Source of the DNA: SIAQ01 sp964484265
Lineage (GTDB): Bacteria; Planctomycetota; Planctomycetia; Gemmatales; Gemmataceae
DNA length: 64,000 bases
Reading direction: 5' to 3'
Assembly (NCBI GenBank): GCA_964484265.1
Contig: CAZAFH010000017.1
Span: forward strand, 22,612-86,611
Numbering within the stretch: position 1 is the first letter of the stretch; each line of letters begins with the position of its first letter. Both the position numbers and the translations under genes were made by a program. This document shows positions 8,638 through 16,701 of the stretch, in pieces. The notes under the pieces were generated by a model. It was given only the letters and a program-made list of their open reading frames with translations. It was not told the DNA's origin and searched no databases.

Positions 8638-9645
8638 ATGCGAATCGCGCTCGATGCGATGGGAGGCGATCATGCCCCCGCACCGATCGTTCAAGGCGCG
8701 CTCCAGGCTTTGCGCAGCGATGCTGAGATGCATGTCGTCCTCGTCGGTGATCAGGCTCAGATCGAGCCTTTGATCGCCGGGGCCGATGACGTGCGCAGCC
8801 GTATCGAGATTTCGCACGCTTCGCAAGTCATCTCCATGGAAGAATCGCCTGCGATGGCGTTTCGCAAGAAGCCTGATAACTCCATCAGCAAGTGCTGGCA
8901 GCTGCTGGCGCAGAAAAAAGTTGACGCCATCGTCGGCGCGGGCAACACCGGAGCGATGGTCGCTGGCGGTTTTCTGCTGCGCCTCTTCTTGAAGGGCGTC
9001 AAGCGGCCCGGTATCGCCGCGCTCATGCCAACGGCAAAGGGCCTGTCCGTTCTGCTCGACGTCGGCGCCAATGTGCATCCCAAGCCTGAACATCTCTATC
9101 AGTATGGCGTGATGGGCAGCATTTTCGCCAAGCACATCCTCAAAATCGACAAGCCGAAGATCGCATTGCTCAACGTCGGTTCCGAGGAAGACAAGGGCAA
9201 CGAGCTTGCCAAGGACACGCAGGAACTGTTCCGCAACAGCCCGCTCAAGGATCAATTCATCGGCAACATCGAAGGACGCGATATCAACAAGGGCGTCTGC
9301 GAGGTCATCGTCACCGATGGTTTCGTGGGCAATGTCGTGCTCAAGGTGTGCGAGGGCGTCTTCGATTTCGTCATGAAGGTCGTCGGCAAGGAAGTCATGA
9401 GCACGCTGAAGACCGAAATCCCGCTCGCGCAGCTGGCGCTGCAGAACATTGTCAAACGCTACGACTACCAAGAGCTCGGCGGCGCTCCGCTCCTGGGCGT
9501 CGATGGCATCTGCATCATCTGCCACGGCAGCTCCAAGGAACGCGCCATCGAAATCGCGCTGAACGTCGCCGCCAAACACGCGCGTGCGGGGCTTAATGAC
9601 CTCATCGTCAAGGAACTTGCCGGCACCCCCGCCGGGACAGAATAG
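8638..9645 (+). CDS. plsX: Phosphate acyltransferase PlsX
   Basis: A 335-residue soluble enzyme making acyl-phosphate from acyl-ACP for phospholipid synthesis. It opens with MRIALDAMGGDHAPAPIVQG, the family hallmark, and shows AIVGAGNTGAMVAGGF, LLDVGANVHPKPEHLYQY and the late VTDGFVGNVVLKVCEG and GGAPLLGVDGICIICHGSS blocks. Length is normal for the family. The gene follows rpmF directly and precedes a VapD-like gene and fabD. GGAGAG overlaps the end of rpmF and serves as its ribosome binding site. Confidence 0.96.
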   Translation: MRIALDAMGGDHAPAPIVQGALQALRSDAEMHVVLVGDQAQIEPLIAGADDVRSRIEISHASQVISMEESPAMAFRKKPDNSISKCWQLLAQKKVDAIVGAGNTGAMVAGGFLLRLFLKGVKRPGIAALMPTAKGLSVLLDVGANVHPKPEHLYQYGVMGSIFAKHILKIDKPKIALLNVGSEEDKGNELAKDTQELFRNSPLKDQFIGNIEGRDINKGVCEVIVTDGFVGNVVLKVCEGVFDFVMKVVGKEVMSTLKTEIPLAQLALQNIVKRYDYQELGGAPLLGVDGICIICHGSSKERAIEIALNVAAKHARAGLNDLIVKELAGTPAGTE

Positions 9646-9660
9646 ATTGCGGAGGATTCC

Positions 9661-10044
9661 ATGAGTATTCTTGCCGCTAGCCCACCTAAACCCAACAAAT
9701 TTATCTCGCGAAATTCGAGTGACGGCTCAGGAATGCCGACGGAGGGTCGCGTGTACGCCATCGCCTTTGACATGGAAATCGAATCGGTGCGTAAAAATTA
9801 CGGCGATCCGTACAACAACGCCTATCTCGAAATACGCAAAATCCTCGAGAAGCATGGCTTCGTCTGGCAACAGGGCAGCGTCTACTTCGGCGGCAATCAG
9901 GTCAATGCCGTGACGTGCGTCGTTGCCGCCAATGACTTGGCAAAGAAATTGCCATGGTTCATCAAATCGGTTCGCGACATCCGGATGTTGCGGATCGAAG
10001 AACTTAACGATCTCATGCCAGCCATCAAACAAGCGGTGAGTTAG
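9661..10044 (+). CDS. VapD-like protein (Cas2-like fold) inside the fatty-acid operon
   Basis: A 127-residue protein whose core VYAIAFDMEIESVRKNYGD, NAYLEIRKILEKHGF and QQGSVYFGGN matches virulence-associated protein D, a small Cas2-related RNase that in some bacteria is the toxin of a toxin-antitoxin pair. Two starts are plausible: ATG 9661 with GCGGAGG ahead, or GTG 9751 with GGAGG at ideal spacing, which would give the canonical beginning MYAIAFD. The 30-residue extension from 9661 has no family counterpart that I recognise. The C-terminus KSVRDIRMLRIEELNDLMP is also VapD-like. It lies between plsX and fabD, where fabH is commonly found. Confidence 0.75.
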   Translation: MSILAASPPKPNKFISRNSSDGSGMPTEGRVYAIAFDMEIESVRKNYGDPYNNAYLEIRKILEKHGFVWQQGSVYFGGNQVNAVTCVVAANDLAKKLPWFIKSVRDIRMLRIEELNDLMPAIKQAVS

Positions 10045-10116
10045 ATTGATTCGTTTAGCGCCCACATGAACCCATGCGAAATCATAGCCCGCCACATCCG
10101 CACGGAGGACTCCCCA

Positions 10117-11025
10117 GTGCCGAAGATCGCATTCCTCTTCCCCGGTCAAGGCGCCCAGTACGTGGGCATGGCTCAACAACTCTGCGAGACGCTGCCAGCG
10201 GCGAAGAAACTTTTCGACGAAGCAGCTTCGATCCTCGGCTACGACCTGCTTGAAGTGTGCGTGAAAGGCCCGAAGGAACGCCTCGACAGCACTGTAGTCA
10301 GCCAACCTGCGATTTACGTCGCCAGCCTGGCAGCACTCGAAAGCTTGCGTGCCACTCAACCGCCGCTCGAAGCCGACTGCGTCGCCACGGCAGGCCTGAG
10401 CCTCGGCGAGTACACCGCGCTGGCGTTCGCCGGCGCATTCACTTTTGCGGATGGATTACGCCTCGTCAAAACCCGCGGCGAGGCGATGCAAGCCGCGGCC
10501 GACGCGACGCCGAGCGGCATGGTCAGCGTGCTCGGAGTCGAACTTGCGAAACTCGAAGAGTTGTGCGCGAAGGCGAGCGCCGTTGGCATGGTGCGCGTCG
10601 CCAATCATCTCTGCCCGGGCAATATCGTCGTATCGGGAACCAAGGCTGCGTGCGACGAAGTCGAACGGCTCGCGCCCGAATACGGCGCGATGAAGACGAT
10701 CCGCCTCGCCGTGGCTGGCGCGTTCCACACCGACATCATGAAACCCGCCGACGAAACTCTGGCGGCGGCCCTCGAAAAGATCGCACTGCAAATGCCGCGT
10801 CTGCCCGTCTGGTCGAACGTCGATGCCAAACCGCACACCGACCCCGCCGAGATCCGCGGTCTGCTCGTCAAACAGGTGCTGCAACCGGTGCAATGGGAAT
10901 CGACGATGCGCGGCTTGCTCGCCGCCGGCATCGACAAATTCTGCGAACTCGGCCCGCAACGCGTTCTCGCCGGCCTTCTGAAGCGAGTCGAACGCAAAAT
11001 GGAATGCGTGAACGTGCAAGCGTGA
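10117..11025 (+). CDS. fabD: Malonyl-CoA:ACP transacylase FabD
   Basis: A 302-residue enzyme loading malonyl units onto acyl carrier protein in type II fatty acid synthesis. It begins (GTG) PKIAFLFPGQGAQYVGMAQ, has the nucleophile serine in GLSLGE (S95; the common form is GHSLGE) and the catalytic histidine in VAGAFHTDIM (H204), and the closing SNVDAKPH...KQVLQPVQW block. The frame is open from 10066, but the GTG at 10117 with GGAGG seven bases upstream matches the family N-terminus precisely. No fabG or acpP follows in this window, so the fatty acid cluster ends here. Confidence 0.95.
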   Translation: MPKIAFLFPGQGAQYVGMAQQLCETLPAAKKLFDEAASILGYDLLEVCVKGPKERLDSTVVSQPAIYVASLAALESLRATQPPLEADCVATAGLSLGEYTALAFAGAFTFADGLRLVKTRGEAMQAAADATPSGMVSVLGVELAKLEELCAKASAVGMVRVANHLCPGNIVVSGTKAACDEVERLAPEYGAMKTIRLAVAGAFHTDIMKPADETLAAALEKIALQMPRLPVWSNVDAKPHTDPAEIRGLLVKQVLQPVQWESTMRGLLAAGIDKFCELGPQRVLAGLLKRVERKMECVNVQA

Positions 11026-11156
11026 TGGATTCGGAATGTCGCTCACCATTTTTTTCGCGACGATCAACCGCCGATTTTCTTGCCTTCGTGGCAACTGGAA
11101 GGGCGTGTAGAATAACATCGTACGCTCCCTTTCCCAAAAAACCGGAGGATCACCAT

Positions 11157-11444
11157 ATGGCGACCCTTGTTATCGACAATATGCCGGCATCGCTGTTTGA
11201 CCGAATTCAGCGGTTGGCGAAGGCGCAACACCGGACGCCTGCCGATGCTGCGCTCGACGTTCTGGAGAATGCGTTGGGCGATTCGGCAGCGACGCGTACC
11301 GAAGCGCCGTTGCCGAGCGAGCCTTTCCTGACAGAGGAAATCTGCGCACCGGTCACTATTCCGTGGCCAGCCGGCGAACTCGTTAACGCAGTGCATGTCG
11401 AACCACCCTTGCCAACGGCCCATGACATTCCACCTGAGGAATAG
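11157..11444 (+). CDS. Ribbon-helix-helix (antitoxin-like) protein
   Basis: A 95-residue protein starting MATLVIDNMPASLFDRIQRL, with AKAQHRTPADAALDVLENAL, the pattern of FitA/VapB-type ribbon-helix-helix DNA-binding antitoxins (beta strand, helix, turn, helix in the first 40 residues). The C-terminal half is proline-rich and unstructured-looking, as is common where an antitoxin wraps its partner. CGGAGGATCACCAT precedes the ATG. Its stop is 2 bases before the next start, so the two genes form one unit. It is real despite lying in a longer frame that overlaps fabD out of phase. Confidence 0.7.
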   Translation: MATLVIDNMPASLFDRIQRLAKAQHRTPADAALDVLENALGDSAATRTEAPLPSEPFLTEEICAPVTIPWPAGELVNAVHVEPPLPTAHDIPPEE

Positions 11445-11446
11445 CA

Positions 11447-11956
11447 ATGTTTATTCGCTCGGCGGCGACGACGCCATTGACACAAGGAGACATCATTGAG
11501 GATTGTCCTCTCGTCGGAATGAATTTGTCGGCTCTTCCTCTTGATCTCCAGAATCCTCCTATCAAATGGTGGACATCTCGTGTCATTGTGTTGACTCAAG
11601 CGTGCGATTTGGCCCAGGCGAAAGTAGAGTCGGTGGTTGTGGCTCAGGTTCATGACGCACAGAAACTGGTCGAATCGGGCGTTCTGAAAGGAGCCGTTGT
11701 CCGCGATCAAATGCGCCGCCATCAGGTGTTCGGCTGGTATTTTCTGCCAGCGGTGACGACGCCGGTTTCGCTGCCGGAATCGTTGATCGACTTGCGAGAT
11801 ATCCATTCGGTGCCGCGTCTCGTATTGGAGCAGTTGATTAAGGGCGGAGAACGAGTCGCAAGTCTGGCGTCGCCTTATCGCGAGCATCTGGCACAGCATT
11901 TCGCCGTCACCTACATGCGGGTGGCATTACCTGGAACCTATTCGACGCAGCCTTGA
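11447..11956 (+). CDS. Uncharacterised protein with TQACDL motif, coupled to the RHH gene
   Basis: A 169-residue soluble protein. Visible features: N-terminal TPLTQGDIIEDCPLVG, then VIVLTQACDLAQAKVE (about 44-60) with an invariant-looking Cys-Asp, and a C-terminal block PYREHLAQHFAVTYMRVALP (about 144-163). I recognise the TQxCDL and HLAQHFAVTYMR pattern as recurring in uncharacterised bacterial proteins but know no function. No signal peptide, PIN domain or HNH motif. The ATG is 2 bases after the RHH gene stop, with GAGGAA inside that gene as ribosome binding site, so the pair is translationally coupled. By position it is the candidate toxin/effector partner; this is inference only. Confidence 0.7.
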   Translation: MFIRSAATTPLTQGDIIEDCPLVGMNLSALPLDLQNPPIKWWTSRVIVLTQACDLAQAKVESVVVAQVHDAQKLVESGVLKGAVVRDQMRRHQVFGWYFLPAVTTPVSLPESLIDLRDIHSVPRLVLEQLIKGGERVASLASPYREHLAQHFAVTYMRVALPGTYSTQP

Positions 11957-12220
11957 CACAGACTGCGAGTCGGCCGTCAGCACAACCGCGAGTGGGGATT
12001 ATTCGCCCGACGCCGATCAGAATTTCACCACTCACACTTGAATTACCTCGATTATCACCTCAAAAACAGGCGCTGCGTAACGGCACGCGATTTGCCAAGT
12101 CGGTTCCGCGACCTTGCTCACGCGGCAGAATCGTTGATTCTTTCAGGATCGCAGGTCTTATTCCTGGCTGCGTCTCATTGGCGCACCCCGGTACTGATCC
12201 ACAATCCAGAGAGACGAATC

Positions 12221-13228
12221 ATGCGTTTACGGATTCCGCGCCGCGGCTTTACCTTGATCGAACTGCTCGTCGTCATCGCCATCATCGCGATACTCATTTC
12301 GCTGCTTGTGCCTGCCGTCCAGAAAGTGCGCGAAGCGGCGTCGCGAACGCAATGCGGGAATAATCTCAAGCAACTCGCGCTCGCGGCTCACAGTTATCAT
12401 GACGCCAACAAATGCTATTTCTCGGCCCGCGCTTCGTCGTCGCCTCGCTATGGGCATATGGTTCCGCTGTTGCCCTACATTGAGCAAGGCGCTTTGGCCA
12501 ACAAGTTCGACGTCACGGCTCCCGGCGGATTCGCCGATCCCACGCATCAATCGATCGCCAACACCTATCTTACGATTGTTCGTTGCCCGACCAATCCGAC
12601 GGCGAAGAGCCCCATCAAGATGCGAGCGTCGAGTTCCACGGGAAAGAGCTACGGGAATTTCATTACAGCGTCGGGATCGACGACCGACCCCAACGACCCG
12701 ACGATTCTCACGGGCTGGGGGAACGACTACTGGACCAATCATGGAATAAGTAAGCCTACTTATTCGCTCGTCTATCCCAGCGGGCCGAGCCCCACGCCTA
12801 TTTTCGGCGGGACCAATCCAAAGATGGCCTGGGTGACCGACGGCCTCTCGAACACCACGATGTTCCTCGAACACGCAGGCTACGACACGCACTTCGTTTC
12901 GGGAGTCGGAATGCCGATGCCTGACACCGACGTGACGCTGGATCAACCTGGCGCCTGGGGCACCTGGCTGGGTTGGTGCGCGTTCATGGTGCAGGGCTAC
13001 GACAACTATACGCCTGCCACCTATCCGACGAACCTTTCCAACATCCCGTCTGGGACGGAATGCGCGATCAACTGCAACAATTCGCAGGGTGTGTTCGGCT
13101 TTCATCCGGGCGGCGCGCATGTCGCCATGGGCGATGGCACCGTGCGGTTTCTTTCGACGAGCACCTCGGTCGCGACGCTCATGGCCCTGGTAACGCGCAA
13201 CGGCGAGGAGATAGCCAGTGTCGATTAA
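12221..13228 (+). CDS. DUF1559 prepilin-like protein
   Basis: A 335-residue protein with the type IV pilin-like leader RRGFTLIELLVVIAIIAILI (cleavage after the Gly, F methylated, Glu+5), then LLVPAVQKVREAASRTQCGN and NLKQLALAAHSYHD, the constant N-terminal part of planctomycete DUF1559 proteins. The C-terminus ends with GVFGFHPGGAHVAMGDGTVRFLS, the usual H-X9-DG closing motif. Such paralogues occur in large numbers in planctomycetes and are thought to be pseudopilin-like exported proteins. The ATG at 12221 directly precedes the leader; the frame upstream to 12038 has no pilin features. The 3-prime end overlaps the next gene by 11 bases. Confidence 0.92.
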   Translation: MRLRIPRRGFTLIELLVVIAIIAILISLLVPAVQKVREAASRTQCGNNLKQLALAAHSYHDANKCYFSARASSSPRYGHMVPLLPYIEQGALANKFDVTAPGGFADPTHQSIANTYLTIVRCPTNPTAKSPIKMRASSSTGKSYGNFITASGSTTDPNDPTILTGWGNDYWTNHGISKPTYSLVYPSGPSPTPIFGGTNPKMAWVTDGLSNTTMFLEHAGYDTHFVSGVGMPMPDTDVTLDQPGAWGTWLGWCAFMVQGYDNYTPATYPTNLSNIPSGTECAINCNNSQGVFGFHPGGAHVAMGDGTVRFLSTSTSVATLMALVTRNGEEIASVD

Positions 13229-13649
13229 TGCATTCCACCAGCGGCGATCGCGTTATCAGGCAGCGGCTCTCCTGGCATTCGCCATATTCACGATCTGCGG
13301 TTGCGCGCGACCAACGCCGGTCTGTCCTGCGTCCGGGCAACTCCGGCTCAATGGCCGCCCCTTGGAGGGCGCCTACGTCGTGTTTCACGCCCTGGGTAAC
13401 CCGCAAAAAGAACTCAGCCCTGACACCGCACGTACGCTGCCGGATGGATCATTCATTGCGCGCGTTCGTGGGCCGGGAGAATACGCCGTCACGGTTTTTT
13501 GGCCTCAGGTTACGCAGGAAAATGGTGACATCGTGGAAGGCGAAGATCAGTTCAAGGGCAAGTATCGAAAGGTCGATCGGCCTGTCCAAAAAGTGGTTAT
13601 CCAGAAGGGCGACAACGCACTGCCGCCAATCAATCTGACTTACCCGTGA
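13218..13649 (+). CDS. Small lipoprotein with carboxypeptidase-regulatory-like fold
   Basis: A 143-residue protein. Positively charged N-terminus, hydrophobic stretch and lipobox FTICGC (about residues 24-29), then a beta-rich domain with SGQLRLNGRPLEGAYVVFHA, DGSFIARV and GEYAVTVFWP, resembling the small lipoproteins that follow DUF1559 genes in planctomycetes (transthyretin-like/carboxypeptidase-regulatory fold). The start is GTG 13218, with GAGGAG in the end of the DUF1559 gene; the overlap implies translational coupling. Likely anchored to a membrane, facing the periplasm. Confidence 0.85.
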   Translation: MSINAFHQRRSRYQAAALLAFAIFTICGCARPTPVCPASGQLRLNGRPLEGAYVVFHALGNPQKELSPDTARTLPDGSFIARVRGPGEYAVTVFWPQVTQENGDIVEGEDQFKGKYRKVDRPVQKVVIQKGDNALPPINLTYP

Positions 13650-13680
13650 TCATGTTGTTCATCAATAGGAGAAGTTTTTC

Positions 13681-15747
13681 ATGCGGAAATTAAATATTAC
13701 CAGCCTCGCTGCGATTGCATTCGCGCTGTGTGCCGGCCCTGTTTTCTCGGCGGACTTGCTTTCGAAACAGTCCGGCCCCTGGTCAGGCAAAGAGACGTGG
13801 GACGCCGGCCGCGTGCCGCAGAAGGGGGATCGCGTCGTGATTCGTGCGGGGCACACCGTCACGTACGATGTCGATTCGCGCGAAGTGATTCGGCTGGTGC
13901 AGGTCGCTGGGACACTTGATTTCGCACGCGATCGCAACACACGCCTCGACGTTGGACTTCTCACGGTAATCGCCAGCGAGTTTCCCTCGGAAGAAGGCTT
14001 CGATTGCCACGCCAGCCCCAAGATGGCGGCCCACGGCAAGGAACGCCCCGCCCTCTACGTAGGCAAACCGGGAAATCCGATCCCGGGCAAATTCCAGTCG
14101 ATTATTCGCTTGCACTACGTTGCAGGCATGGACAAGGATTCCTGTCCCGCCATTGTCTGCTGCGGCGGCCGAATGGAAATTCATGGCGAACCGATGAAGA
14201 CCACCTGGGTCAAGCTCAAACGCAAGGTCGAACCAGGCGCCACTAGCCTCGCCGTCGCCGAATCGGTCGCCGATTGGAAGGAAGGGGACCAGATCGTCGT
14301 CGGCAGCACCCATCGCGCACGCAACGAGGGCAGGCGCGGCGGCTTCGTTGACGCTTCCGAAAACGAACAACGACGAATCATCTCCGTCTCCAGCCGTGAT
14401 TTCACTGGCGGCTATACGATCAAGCTCGACAGGCCGATAATGTTCAACCATTTCGCCGACGACAGCTTTCAGGCCGAGGTCATCAACTTGAGCCGAAACG
14501 TCGTCATCGAATCGGCAGATCCCGACGGCATCCGCGGGCACACGATGTTCCACAAGCATTCCGCCGGTTCAATCAGCTACGCCGAGTTCCGCCATCTCGG
14601 CAAGAAGGACACGCTGGGCCGCTATAGCATCCACTTCCACCTGTGCGGCCAAACGATGCGCGGCAGCTCGGTCATCGGCGCCTCCATCTGGGATAGCCAC
14701 AACCGCTGGATCACGATTCACGGTACCGACGCCCTCGTCATTCGCGATTGCGTCGGCTACAAGAGCCTGGGTCACGGCTATTTCCTCGAAGACGGTACTG
14801 AAGTCAATAACGTCCTCGATCATAATGTCGCCATGTTCGTCATCCCCGCCAAAACGCAACCCAAGCAAGTCATCCCGTTCGACCCGAATCGCGGCGCCGG
14901 CTTCTGGTGGGCGAACTGCCAGAACAGCTTCACGCGAAATGTCGCCGTCGATTGTGCCGAGTACGGCTATCGCTTCGATTGCAAAAAGACTTCGGACTTC
15001 GACCCCGTGCTGCCGATAAGGCAACCCGATGGCACGACCAAACTGCAAGACACGCGTATCATGCCGTTCATCCGCTTCGAGGATAATGAGGCACACACGA
15101 TGCGTTTCTTCTGCCTGAATCTACGCGGCATCCGACGTCCGGACGGCGGCGGTCTCGCCTTGTACGAGCAGAATGTCACGCTCGCCAGGGAAGCCGCCGA
15201 AGCGATGCCGAATCCGGGTCAGCCCTTCTGGATCCGCAATTTCAAGGCCTGGGAGGCGAACTGGTCGGTTCACCTCGGCACCACGGGCGTCTTCATCGAC
15301 GGCCTGGATTCTTTCCGCAACGATGTCGCCATCTGGCGCTCGATCATGGACCGTTCCGGCTATCGGCGCATGACCTCGAAAGAGATGCGTGTCAACGATA
15401 TTCACAACCCGATCAGCATGGGCCTGCCCGAAAGCCTCGGTGAATCCGGAAGCAAGAGCGGCTTCGGCGGCGTGTCGAGCTTCAAGGACACACTGCCTCC
15501 CGTCACGATAATCACGAGCGCAATCCGCACGGGGAATCTTGTGCGAGTGCGCGGCTCGGTTGCCGACACGAGCGATATCCGCCGCGTCGTCGTCAATGGC
15601 CAGCAGGCACGCTCTACGCGCGGCAGTTTTGCGGAGTGGGAGATCACCCTGGAAGCGCCGGCGGGGCAACGATTCGAGGTGGCGGCCTTCGCGGAAGACG
15701 TGCGTGGTTATGTCGAGAAAGGTGCGCACAAGGTTGTTGTCGAATGA
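13681..15747 (+). CDS. Secreted G8-domain / parallel beta-helix protein, CEMIP/TMEM2-like
   Basis: A 688-residue exported protein: signal peptide (MRKLNITSLAAIAFALCAG, cleaved near FSA), then a G8 domain (about 30-150) with GPWSGKETWDAGRVPQKGD and VVIRAGHTVTYDV, followed by a right-handed beta-helix. The helix contains LGRYSIHFHLCG (about 312-323), ITIHGTDALVIRDCVGY and GHGYFLEDGTEVNN, blocks I associate with vertebrate CEMIP (KIAA1199) and TMEM2/CEMIP2, which bind and depolymerise hyaluronan. A short beta-sandwich-like tail follows (about 605-688). AGGAGA precedes the ATG. It probably acts on or binds an extracellular polysaccharide; the substrate is not deducible. Confidence 0.85.
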   Translation: MRKLNITSLAAIAFALCAGPVFSADLLSKQSGPWSGKETWDAGRVPQKGDRVVIRAGHTVTYDVDSREVIRLVQVAGTLDFARDRNTRLDVGLLTVIASEFPSEEGFDCHASPKMAAHGKERPALYVGKPGNPIPGKFQSIIRLHYVAGMDKDSCPAIVCCGGRMEIHGEPMKTTWVKLKRKVEPGATSLAVAESVADWKEGDQIVVGSTHRARNEGRRGGFVDASENEQRRIISVSSRDFTGGYTIKLDRPIMFNHFADDSFQAEVINLSRNVVIESADPDGIRGHTMFHKHSAGSISYAEFRHLGKKDTLGRYSIHFHLCGQTMRGSSVIGASIWDSHNRWITIHGTDALVIRDCVGYKSLGHGYFLEDGTEVNNVLDHNVAMFVIPAKTQPKQVIPFDPNRGAGFWWANCQNSFTRNVAVDCAEYGYRFDCKKTSDFDPVLPIRQPDGTTKLQDTRIMPFIRFEDNEAHTMRFFCLNLRGIRRPDGGGLALYEQNVTLAREAAEAMPNPGQPFWIRNFKAWEANWSVHLGTTGVFIDGLDSFRNDVAIWRSIMDRSGYRRMTSKEMRVNDIHNPISMGLPESLGESGSKSGFGGVSSFKDTLPPVTIITSAIRTGNLVRVRGSVADTSDIRRVVVNGQQARSTRGSFAEWEITLEAPAGQRFEVAAFAEDVRGYVEKGAHKVVVE

Positions 15748-15754
15748 GTATGAT

Positions 15755-15822
15755 GTGGGGCAAGCTGCTAGCTTGCCCAAAACACCTCAGCATCAACCGA
15801 GCAAGCTAGCAGCTTGCTCCAC
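15755..15822. repeat. Inverted repeat GCAAGCTGCTAGCTTGC / GCAAGCTAGCAGCTTGC
   Basis: Arms GTGGGGCAAGCTGCTAGCTT and AAGCTAGCAGCTTGCTCCAC, loop about 24 bases, in the gap between the convergent G8 gene and enoyl-CoA hydratase gene. No T-tract, though it could act as a bidirectional terminator. Confidence 0.8.
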
Positions 15823-15834
15823 AAAAGAGCGGTG

Positions 15835-16635
15835 TCACGCCCACGGCGCGGCTTGTTTCGCGAAGAAAGCACGCAGGCCGGCCTGGCATTCTTCCGTCAA
15901 ACGAGGGGCGGCGCTGGCGCGGGCGGCGTCTTCGATCGACATCGCTTGCCGAGAAAATTGCTGAAGGTGTTCCTTCGTTTTCGCCAGCGCGTTGGGACCG
16001 CCCTCGGCACATTCCTTGGCGAGCGATCTGGCGCGATCCATCAACGCCCCCGGTTCGACGACCTCGTTGATGAGGCCGGCGCGAGCGGCTTCGTGAGCGT
16101 CGATCAAAAGCCCGGTGAGCAGAAGGTACCGAGCCAGACGCTCGCCGACATGGCGCATCAGATGGGGCATGACCATCGCCGCCACCAGACCGCGGCGAAC
16201 TTCCGGGTAGCCGAACTTTGCCTGCGGGACGGCGAGTGCTAAATCGCACACGGTGACCAACCCAGCACCGCCGGCGACAGCCGCTCCTTGCACGGCAGCG
16301 ATGGTCGGCTTCGGCAACGTGTAGATCAGGTCGTACAGCTTCGCCAAACGCAACGCATCGTCCCAGATTGGGGAGCTTTCCGGCGCCGAGCCGACCTTCA
16401 CAGATTCAAGTGATTCTTGCAATTCCGCTAAATCCATGCCCGCGCAAAACACCGTGCCAGCGGCAGTCAGTATCACACTGCGTGCCGACGCATCATCGCG
16501 TGCCCGCTCGAATGCCGTGGTCAACTCGGCGATGAGCGCTCGGCTCAGAGCGTTGCGCTTGTCGGCTCGGTTAATCGTGATGATCGCGGTGGAAGCTGCG
16601 ATTTCGTAGAGGACGATTGCGTCGGACATGGCCAT
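15835..16635 (-). CDS. Enoyl-CoA hydratase/isomerase family protein
   Basis: A 266-residue crotonase-fold protein: ALYE-like N-terminus, TAAGTVFCAGMDLAEL (oxyanion-hole block, about 61-76), and VQGAAVAGGAGLVTVCDLAL (about 120-139), where the family normally places the second oxyanion glycine and catalytic glutamates; here the GG-hydratase glutamate positions are not clearly conserved, so the exact reaction is uncertain. GCxGL and VNEVVEPG follow. Located downstream of AtuA-type genes on the same strand, where an enoyl/methylglutaconyl- or isohexenylglutaconyl-CoA hydratase would fit. AAAGGAAC precedes the first ATG. Confidence 0.85.
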   Translation of the reverse strand: MAMSDAIVLYEIAASTAIITINRADKRNALSRALIAELTTAFERARDDASARSVILTAAGTVFCAGMDLAELQESLESVKVGSAPESSPIWDDALRLAKLYDLIYTLPKPTIAAVQGAAVAGGAGLVTVCDLALAVPQAKFGYPEVRRGLVAAMVMPHLMRHVGERLARYLLLTGLLIDAHEAARAGLINEVVEPGALMDRARSLAKECAEGGPNALAKTKEHLQQFSRQAMSIEDAARASAAPRLTEECQAGLRAFFAKQAAPWA

Positions 16636-16646
16636 GTTCCTTTTTT

Positions 16647-16697
16647 CGCTTGCCGTTTAGCGCTCGGAGAATCTCATGCGAGCGCTAAACGCAAGCG
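16647..16697. repeat. Inverted repeat, CGTTTAGCGCTCG family
   Basis: CGCTTGCCGTTTAGCGCTCG and CGAGCGCTAAACGCAAGCG with a 12-base loop, between the AtuA-C-like gene and the hydratase gene. Relatives lie at 24151, 26724, 34796, 60330 and 61127. Confidence 0.85.
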
Positions 16698-16701
16698 GAG
16701 A

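Noticed and set aside
7909..9579. A 556-residue minus-strand open frame across DUF1294, rpmF and plsX
   Set aside because: It is the antisense of three firmly identified plus-strand genes (DUF1294, L32, PlsX); the frame is open only because of high GC.
10257..11156. A long plus-strand frame reading through fabD into the ribbon-helix-helix gene
   Set aside because: The part over fabD is out of phase with the FabD protein and Arg-rich; only the last 95 residues from ATG 11157 form a plausible gene.
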